Source: Clitoria ternatea (taxonomy: Eukaryota > Streptophyta > Magnoliopsida > Fabales > Fabaceae). Taken from it: a stretch of DNA of 64,000 nt. The position numbers were made by a program, and so were the translations under genes. The notes beneath the pieces were generated by a model, which ran no database searches, had not been told where the DNA came from, and worked only from the letters and a program-made list of their open reading frames with translations. This document shows positions 57,776-64,000 of the stretch, piece by piece (position 1 is the stretch's first letter; every line of letters begins with the position of its first letter). The stretch spans positions 85,439,501 to 85,503,500 of the forward strand of contig CM075670.1 in the NCBI GenBank assembly GCA_037962975.1, read 5' to 3'.

Positions 57776-58085
57776 AGTCTACCGGGGATCAATCCTGATC
57801 TTCTCACTGAAAGAATTTTTCCCGATCAATTCAGAGTTCAAAAAAAAAAACAAAAAAAAACAAAAAAAAGGAGAGGAGAAAAGAAGAGAAACAGAAGTGG
57901 AGAATGCTCGTTTTTAAGAAAAAGAGGTCACACTGACTCGTGATTGCCCACACCATCAGTTGCCATACCGATCAAGAGGTCCCACTTGGCCCCCTACATC
58001 GGTGTTCATATCTTTACTTCATTTTCACTTCAAAACACGGAAAGCTTCGTGTTTCTTTTGTGAAAAAGAAGTAAAGAGGGACATC
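57776..58085 (+). other. 3' end of element C with polypurine tract
   Basis: Contains an A-rich run (57841-57870) and, directly before the 3' LTR, a purine-rich gaaaaagaagtaaagaggg (58062-58080) that probably serves as the PPT. No gene is seen. Confidence 0.65.
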
Positions 58086-60503
58086 TGTGAACACCTCTTT
58101 TTGTCCGGCCAATTGGTACAGTTCCATCCTTTGAGCACTCTTTTATGCGCATGGTTCATTTGAAAATTCATAACTCCTTCATACGATCTTTGATTTGCGC
58201 AAACCCGGTCTCTAAATTTTCGTAACAAAATTGTCTACGACTTTTGTGAAGACCTTGAAGGCTAAATCCTTACCAATTGGTACAGTTTTAATAATCTTCC
58301 TAGACTTGCTCCAGTTTCATGACTGCTCTGCACATCTTTAAGAAAAAATTCATATCTCCCTCATATGATACTGAAATGACCCCATTCTTTTTCCTATGGC
58401 TCCACATCAAAGATATCTACAAACTTCATGAAGGCCACAAAAGCTAATTCTCCACCCATTTTGCCCAGTGAATTTATTTTGCTTTCAAATGTATTTCTGT
58501 CACACTCTGGAGCAGTTTTCGTAGATGGGTCATATCTCCCTCATTGTTGATGAAAAATTTTGTGCCATATATCAAATTAAAGCTAAGAGAAAGATCTACA
58601 ACTTTCATGTTGGACTCTTTTTCAAATTTGGCACGCATCAGCCCTCAAATACGCGAGCAAGTTTGTGATGCGTAGAAAGGAGAATGAAAAAGTACCAAAC
58701 AGCATCATGAATCGATTCAACACATGCATGAATCGATTCATGCGTGAAACAGCCCCAAAAAATCAATTTCAAGTGGTTTGCATCGATTCATAGCCCTCTT
58801 GAATCGATTCACACGAATTAAAAGCACCCAGGATGTGAATTTTTGAGGTTTGAATCGATTCATCAGCCTTTGAATCGATTCATCAGCATTTGAATCGATT
58901 CTTTCGGGTTTCAAAGGGGTTGAATCGATTCTTCCATCAATTGAATCGATTCACAGGTTTAATTTTAGCCCAGAATTGCATTTGGAATACATGAATCGAT
59001 TCATTTCACCATTGAATCGATTCATGAGTGAATTATTGGCCCAGAAACACGTTTTCAAGCTTCTGGATGGTGGGCAATGCACTAAGGATCATAATGGAGC
59101 ACTGAAGCATCATAATGGAGTACTCAAAACTGATAATGGAGCACCATGATTTGTTAATTGATGAGTGCACCCTCCAATTCCAATTGTTTATGGCAATGGC
59201 TTTGCCTTTGGACTCCTATAAATAGGAAGCAAGTGAAGGGGCACAGGAGGGATTCTGGATTCAAGAAAAAATTCCTTCTTCATTGATTGCCTTCTCTGTT
59301 CTTCTTTTTCTTTTGGTTCTTCATTTCCGGCTCAGCGCGTTTGCCATAGATTTCAATTCCAGCACCGCTACAACACCGCCACTGTTTCCAACATCCAACT
59401 ACAACACCGGCTCATAGCCCTCCACACCGGTTCCTTTCTGTTCCTTATTTCCCTTGTTTTCATCATTTATTTTCCTGCCAAATTTCTGCCTGTTGATTAT
59501 GGTTTTCTGTGTAGTATAGCTTATATTGTCAATACTTACCCTTTACCCCTAAAAAATAAAAAAAAATAAATAATAAAAAAAATATAATAAAATAATAATA
59601 AATAATAAGTAATAAGTTTTGCACATGTTTTATTTTCTAGCCTAAAAATTTCCATTTTTTAACAGTGTCGTACGGAAATACTTCCGTCTACACAATCTCC
59701 TTAGGATTCGTACACGTGCGAAGAACTTCGTTTTGTATGAGTTCCCCATCTCAATAACTTCTATCATCATGTTCCGAGTCAAAAAAAAGATTTTTTTTTT
59801 AAAGAACTACGTGACCCTGATTTCTCGAAAGCTCGAGAATACGTAGGAGCGAGAAACAGTTCCTGTCGGGCCCACCTTTCTTTATTTAATTTTTAGAGTT
59901 TCCTTTTTGTCTTGCTATCAAAAGGAGGAGCGAGATTAATTTGGACGAGACGTCCTGTTAATCTCATATTTAAAATATTTCTTTAAAAAGGAGGAGCGAG
60001 GTTAATTTGGACGAGACGTCCTGTTAATCTTATTTTTTTAAATATCTCTTTAAAAAGGAGGAGCGAGGTTAATTTGGACGAGACGTCCTGTTAATCTCAT
60101 TTTTTTTATCTCTTTAAAAAGGCGGAGCGAGATTAATTTGGACGAGACGTCCTGTTAATCTCATGTAAATATTTTGTGTTGATTTTTGTTTATTTTTTTT
60201 GTTTATTTTGTCGTTCCGTACATTTTTCTTCTTATGAAGAACTTAAAATATTTATTGGGTTAATTATAATGCGCGCTATCAAATTGAGGTAACCGTTTTT
60301 TATAACGGACAGTTGTGAGGTGCTGATACCTTCCTCACCTGTAATCAGACTCCCGAATCATGGAATCTCATTTTTATAACCGGTGCTTTAACAAAAGGTT
60401 TTTCCACTATTTTGTCCTAAAAAAAATATTGGTGGCGACTCCCTGTTTATTATTTAAAATCGTTTCGAGGGTCGGCCGCGCCGCCGCGATCCCGGTCGCG
60501 ACA
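58086..60503 (+). repeat. 3' LTR of element C
   Basis: Near-identical to 42439-44855, with only scattered substitutions by eye, so the insertion is young. It carries the same palindrome array (58708-59027), TATA box (59217-59222) and hairpin units (from about 59932). Confidence 0.96.
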
Positions 60504-61011
60504 GTACCCCAAAGGGGCTGAATGCACTTTAGTTGGTTACTCTGATTCAGATTTTACAGGATGTAAACTTGACAGAAAAAGCACTAGCGGAACATGTCAC
60601 TTGCTTGGTAGTTCTCTTGTTTCTTGGCATAGCAAGAAACAAATAAGTGTTGCACTATCAACAGCTGAGGCAGAATATGTTGCAGCTGGTAGTTATTGTG
60701 CTCAAATCCTTTGGATGAGACAACAACTTCTAGACTTTGGAGTTGTATTGGACCATATGCCTCTTAAGTGTGATAATACTAGTGCTATCAATATCTCAAA
60801 GAATCCTGTAATGCATTCTAGAACCAAACATATTGAGATTAGACATCATTTTATAAGAGACCATGTTTTGAAGGGTGATTGTGTGCTTGAACATGTTGAT
60901 ACATCTAAGCAATTAGCAGATATCTTCACCAAACCTTTAGCCAAAGAGCAATTCATTCATATTAGAAGAGAATTAGGAATTTTAGATATATCCAATTGTG
61001 TCTGTTCTTAA
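60504..61011 (+). pseudogene. Element A pol, RNase H part
   Basis: Continues pol of element A right after the second gtacc. It starts with PKGAECTLVGYSDSDFTG, then RKSTSGTCHLLGSSLVSWHSK, LSTAEAEYVAAG, CDNTSAINISKNPVMHSRTK and the C-terminal QLADIFTKPLAKEQF. It ends at TAA 61009-61011. This is the standard Copia RNase H, with no internal stop. It was separated from RT only by the element C insertion. Confidence 0.95.
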
Positions 61012-61490
61012 TTTTGTTTAATGTATTGCTACTTAATAATTGATTGATAACTGATGTTGGTAAGAATAAGAAGGCAAAAGATCTTTATGAAAATGAAGCC
61101 TTGATGATCCAAAAAGAACCATTTTATGCCTTGAAATAATTAAAGTGGAGAAAAATGCAATCTGGAGTGAAACAGGCTCGAGTGAATCAATTCCCCATCC
61201 CTTCGAATCGATTCAAGCACCTGATTGCTCAAAATTTTCAAAACAGAGACGTTCGAATCGATTCAGGATACCTTCGAATCGATTCATGCACCTGATTGCT
61301 CAATTCTTCTTAAAACAGAGACGCTCGAATCGATTCACCCACTCCTTCGAATCGATTCACGCGACAGTTACACACTTGGTTACGCTGTTTTAAGGCTCTC
61401 TTTCATTCTTTTCCTCATTTTTCTCCCACTCTCCTTCCCAAAACTATCCAACTTCCTCTCTAAAACTACTTCTCAACTTCTCCACCTTCA
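61012..61490 (+). promoter_or_regulatory. Spacer with an internal ATCGAT palindrome cluster
   Basis: Between RNase H and the env-like ORF. Within 61186-61364 there are five copies of cgaatcgattca plus a degenerate gaatcaattc, the same motif as in the U3 of the element. They end about 125 bp before the ATG of the env-like ORF. No clear TATA box is seen. It could be an internal promoter or a captured piece of U3. Confidence 0.5.
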
Positions 61491-62666
61491 ATGGCATCCT
61501 CTTCCCAACCTCGCAAGAAGCAAAGAGCAAACATTGCCACTGCTTCAATCCCTCAACATTCAGATCTCTCAAGGTTCTTCTCCACCCAAAAGGTGTTGGA
61601 AAGGTACCAATCCTCTTTTTCTGAAAAACACCTAATATCCCCTCATTGGCTTGATGTCCCCTTCTTTGAAATTTTTGGGCTTCCTCTTCTGAATACTCTT
61701 CATCAACAAGAGCTAGTAGGATTTATGGCTCTTGAGGAAGTAGCTATCTACCCAGAGTTGATTCGAGTCTTCTACTCAACTTTGCGCCTCCAAAATGCTC
61801 GATATATTGCCAAAGTGAAGGGCAAGACCATCATTCTTGACAATGAAGTTATGAACAAAGTAGGATTGCTTCCTCTCAGCAATGCTTCCTTCCATGGCAA
61901 GGAACCACCTCTTTCATGGAACTACAACCCTTTGGAGGCAAGAACCTTCTTCAATCTTGCCGGTCCCTCCAGCACCGTTGGGACACTCAGCCTTGACCAC
62001 CGCCTTCTGTATTACGTCCTGGTGAAAATTCTCCTCCCTTCAGGTGGAAATTATGCAAGACTGAATGAAGCACAAATCTTGTTGCTCTGGGCCATTATTA
62101 ATCAGAAAGACATTAACTGGATCGATCTGGTAAGGCACTATATGATCAAAGCTCAAAATCTTACTCATCTTCCTTGTGCCATCCTCATTACAAAACTACT
62201 CCGCCACTACAAGGTGGACTTGAAGAATGAAGTAAAAGAAATTGTAGGCCCCAAAGCACCAATCAGAAAAACTCATCTCACAAAGATGAATATCGTCGAA
62301 TATCATGGACTATGGCAATTTCTTCGACGCCCTCGTAACGATGCTGAAGACGATGCTCCTCCTCCTCCTCCACCCGCTCCTACTGATGATTTGTTTGCCA
62401 GACTCACTGCCCACATGGATCGGCGCTTAGACATTATGGAAGCCAATCTTAATGCTCGTCTGGATAAGTTTGAAGCTAATATGGAAGAGCGATACATAAC
62501 TTGCTACTCAAATTTCCAGCATCCATTTTCCTCAGCCTTGATTGACTTCTTACACTTTATGCTTTCTATGTCTAGCAATCATTTAATTTTACGTTCAGAC
62601 TTAGTTGTTCTTTTTTTAAAACATTTCCCTTATTTACTTTGGTTAATTAAATGGCTATTTTGTTAG
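61491..62666 (+). CDS. Env-like third ORF of element A (open)
   Basis: 391 codons, intact, starting MASSSQPRKKQRAN with a basic, Ser-rich N-terminus. The central domain (FYSTLRLQNARYIAKVKGK, LDNEVMNKVGLLPLS, LDHRLLYYVLVKILLPSGG) resembles the putative plant transposon protein domain common in the third ORF of plant retrotransposons. A Pro/acidic stretch (DDAPPPPPPAPTDD) and an amphipathic, coiled-coil-like segment (LTAHMDRRLDIMEANLNARL) follow. The C-terminus is hydrophobic (ALIDFLHFMLSM, FLKHFPYLLWLIKWLF), possibly a membrane segment. SIRE-type elements carry an ORF here called env-like by position and topology; no fusion function is shown. No signal peptide is obvious. Confidence 0.72.
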   Translation: MASSSQPRKKQRANIATASIPQHSDLSRFFSTQKVLERYQSSFSEKHLISPHWLDVPFFEIFGLPLLNTLHQQELVGFMALEEVAIYPELIRVFYSTLRLQNARYIAKVKGKTIILDNEVMNKVGLLPLSNASFHGKEPPLSWNYNPLEARTFFNLAGPSSTVGTLSLDHRLLYYVLVKILLPSGGNYARLNEAQILLLWAIINQKDINWIDLVRHYMIKAQNLTHLPCAILITKLLRHYKVDLKNEVKEIVGPKAPIRKTHLTKMNIVEYHGLWQFLRRPRNDAEDDAPPPPPPAPTDDLFARLTAHMDRRLDIMEANLNARLDKFEANMEERYITCYSNFQHPFSSALIDFLHFMLSMSSNHLILRSDLVVLFLKHFPYLLWLIKWLFC

Positions 62667-62982
62667 ATGCTTGGATGATTATATCATATTGCTTGGATGT
62701 CACATTTGAGTAGTTTTAATGCAGCATGTGATTATTACTCGCTTGATTACATACTCTCTATATTTGTTTTTGATAATGACAAAGGGGGAGAGATATTTGA
62801 AAGATACTAGAGATTTTTTTAAAAGATACAAAGATACTAGAACAATACTTGGTTGATTGAAAAACAAAGGGGGAGACATACTCTTAAATTTTTAAATGAC
62901 TCGTTATCACTGTTTTAAAAATTAGTGGCTATTAACACCCCAAGTGATGGCCATTGGTTGTCATCATCAAAAAGGGGGAGAA
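62667..62982 (+). other. 3' non-coding region of element A with PPT and PPT-like copies
   Basis: The PPT is aaaaagggggagaa at 62969-62982, abutting the 3' LTR. Two further acaaagggggaga words lie upstream at about 62779-62791 and 62864-62876. No gene is seen. Confidence 0.85.
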
Positions 62983-64000
62983 TGTATTTGCATGTTGATA
63001 ACAGGTTTTTGATAATGACAAGGGAACAAGCATCACAAGCTCTTCATGAATCAAAAACAAATGAAACAAATTAAAGGTGTCATATAAAATCAAGAATCGG
63101 GAAGAAAACGGTTTCACAAGTTCAAGAAATTAAGAAACCAATAAGCCAAGACAAAGGAAAGCAACCATGGATCACAACATATCAATGGAAGACCTACAGG
63201 CATGGAAAAACATCAAACTACAAAGCCTAAATCGATTCAACCACGAATGAATCGATTCACAGCCCTGGAAGTCATCAAAAATAAGAAACAGAATGGGTTG
63301 AATCGATTCACTATAACCCTGAATCGATTCAAACACCTGGAAGTCACTAAAATTGAAAATAGAATGCTTTGAATTGATTCACCATGACCCTGAATCGATT
63401 CATTCGAAGCTGGCAACCCAGGAAACCCAAACAGAATGCTCTGAATCGATTCAAAACAAAGCTCGAATTGATTCATACGAATCTGGAACTCTAAATTGCA
63501 CAAGTCAGAATGCTCTGAATCGATTCAATGAACTACGAATCAATTCAAGAAGTGGGAAACACCACTAAAAAGACAGATTTAAGTGGGAACCAACAACCCA
63601 ATCTCAGAATACGCAAAGACAAGCTGGAACCACTATCTTGCAACGGCTAGGAGGACTTTGAAGCTGCTACAAGGCTCTATAAATTGCTCTCCAACTTAAG
63701 CACAAATACACAATTAGAAGCTATCATTCTTCACTTGTTCTCGTGCTCAGTAAGCCATCTTTCTTGTATATTCTGAGTTTAAATTTGTACATCCTCTCAT
63801 CTTGAGAGTTATAATTTGTGTGATCTTTTACTTGTACATCTACTCTATTAAGAGAGTCATTTCCTTGTAAACACTTCATCAAACACAAAGGTTTTCACTC
63901 TAGGATTAAGTGGTCACAAAGGTTGGGGTTCAACCTTTGGGTACTGAGAGTTTGAGAGATTGGGTGGGTTACCCTTTGCTAGTGAGGATTGAGTTCTTGA
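62983..64000 (+). repeat. 3' LTR of element A (cut by window end)
   Basis: Matches 28390-29408, beginning tgtatttgcatgttgata. Palindrome array at 63226-63550; TATAAA at 63678-63683. The end of the LTR and the right target duplication are outside the window. Confidence 0.95.

Larger units (their letters stand above)
42439..60503 (+). mobile_element. Element C: Ogre/Tat-like Ty3-gypsy
   Basis: 18,065 bp on the plus strand, inserted in the RT-RNase H region of element A. LTRs are 2,417 bp (42439-44855) and 2,418 bp (58086-60503), starting tgtgaacacc and ending gcgaca, with a perfect 5-bp duplication gtacc (42434-42438, 60504-60508). Interior: PBS, extra ORF1 before gag, gag, protease, G-patch, a short intron, RT, RNase H, a second archaeal-type RNase H, integrase, then 2.5 kb of repetitive 3' untranslated DNA and a PPT. 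ORF1, the intron and the dual RNase H are hallmarks of Ogre-type Tat elements. Coding regions carry four in-frame stops. Confidence 0.96.
28390..64000 (+). mobile_element. Element A: SIRE/Maximus-like Ty1-copia, interrupted by two nested elements
   Basis: Bounded on the left by a 1,451-bp 5' LTR (28390-29840) and on the right by the first 1,018 bp of a matching 3' LTR (62983 to window end). In order: PBS, gag, (element B), gag end, protease, integrase, RT, (element C), RNase H, env-like ORF, PPT, 3' LTR. RT and RNase H downstream of integrase define Copia; an ORF between pol and the 3' LTR and a gggggaga PPT are SIRE/Maximus traits. With B and C removed the element would be roughly 10 kb. By eye the LTRs differ at about 20 of about 1,010 compared sites, nearly all transitions, making it older than B and C. 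Confidence 0.95.

Noticed and set aside
57188..57777. Open frames on both strands encoding repetitive peptides (KIKDALIGGW-type and SSRLSRHPLF-type)
   Set aside because: They exist only because the 30-bp tandem unit is a multiple of three, so every frame repeats without a stop. No start context or homology.

Overview
This window is plant nuclear DNA, most likely from a dicot and plausibly a legume. That inference rests on a SIRE-type Copia element with an env-like ORF, an Ogre/Tat-type Gypsy element with its extra ORF and intron, and a Tekay-type chromovirus. I see no confident host housekeeping gene, tRNA, rRNA or CRISPR array. Almost everything assignable is transposable-element DNA, much of it nested.

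Layout. 1-4012: decayed fragments of two Copia elements (one per strand) and a LINE reverse transcriptase. 4013-17673: a CACTA-like fragment (regulatory end only) split by a complete 12.2-kb Tekay/Del-like Ty3-gypsy element on the minus strand (4304-16491; LTRs of about 3.77 kb, TSD cttgg). 17674-24400: a mudrA-like MULE transposase pseudogene (+) lying tail-to-tail with a plant-mobile-domain (PMD) pseudogene (-) that still shows intron boundaries. 24435-28389: AT-rich, poorly classifiable DNA, possibly an old LTR. 28390 to beyond the window end: a SIRE/Maximus-like Copia element (element A) whose gag is interrupted by an 8.3-kb non-autonomous LTR element with only gag (element B, 31275-39576, minus strand, TSD tgtac). 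The pol of element A is interrupted by an 18.1-kb Ogre/Tat-like Ty3-gypsy element (element C, 42439-60503, plus strand, TSD gtacc). After C, element A resumes with RNase H, an open env-like ORF, the polypurine tract and a 3' LTR cut by the window edge.

How the parts relate. LTR pairs and perfect target duplications define three complete insertions and one partial one. By eye the A LTRs differ at about 2 % of sites, mostly transitions, while B and C have fewer differences, which agrees with the nesting order. B shares its R/U5 region, PBS, PPT and Gag N-terminus with A but has no pol, so it looks like a parasite of SIRE-type machinery. All three gag-pol-bearing elements (A, C and the Tekay element) carry stops or frameshifts that are mostly C-to-T or G-to-A.

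The most unusual signal is shared cis-structure. The U3 regions of A, B (Copia) and C (Gypsy) each carry 10-12 copies of a palindrome centred on ATCGAT (GAATCGATTC in A and C, TAATCGATTA in B), ending about 130-190 bp upstream of a TATAAA box. Element A has a further cluster just before its env-like ORF. Other structured features are opposite-polarity arrays of CCGAGTGAAA in the Tekay LTR, four tandem hairpins in the C LTR, and multiplied PBS/LTR-junction-like and PPT-like motifs inside B.
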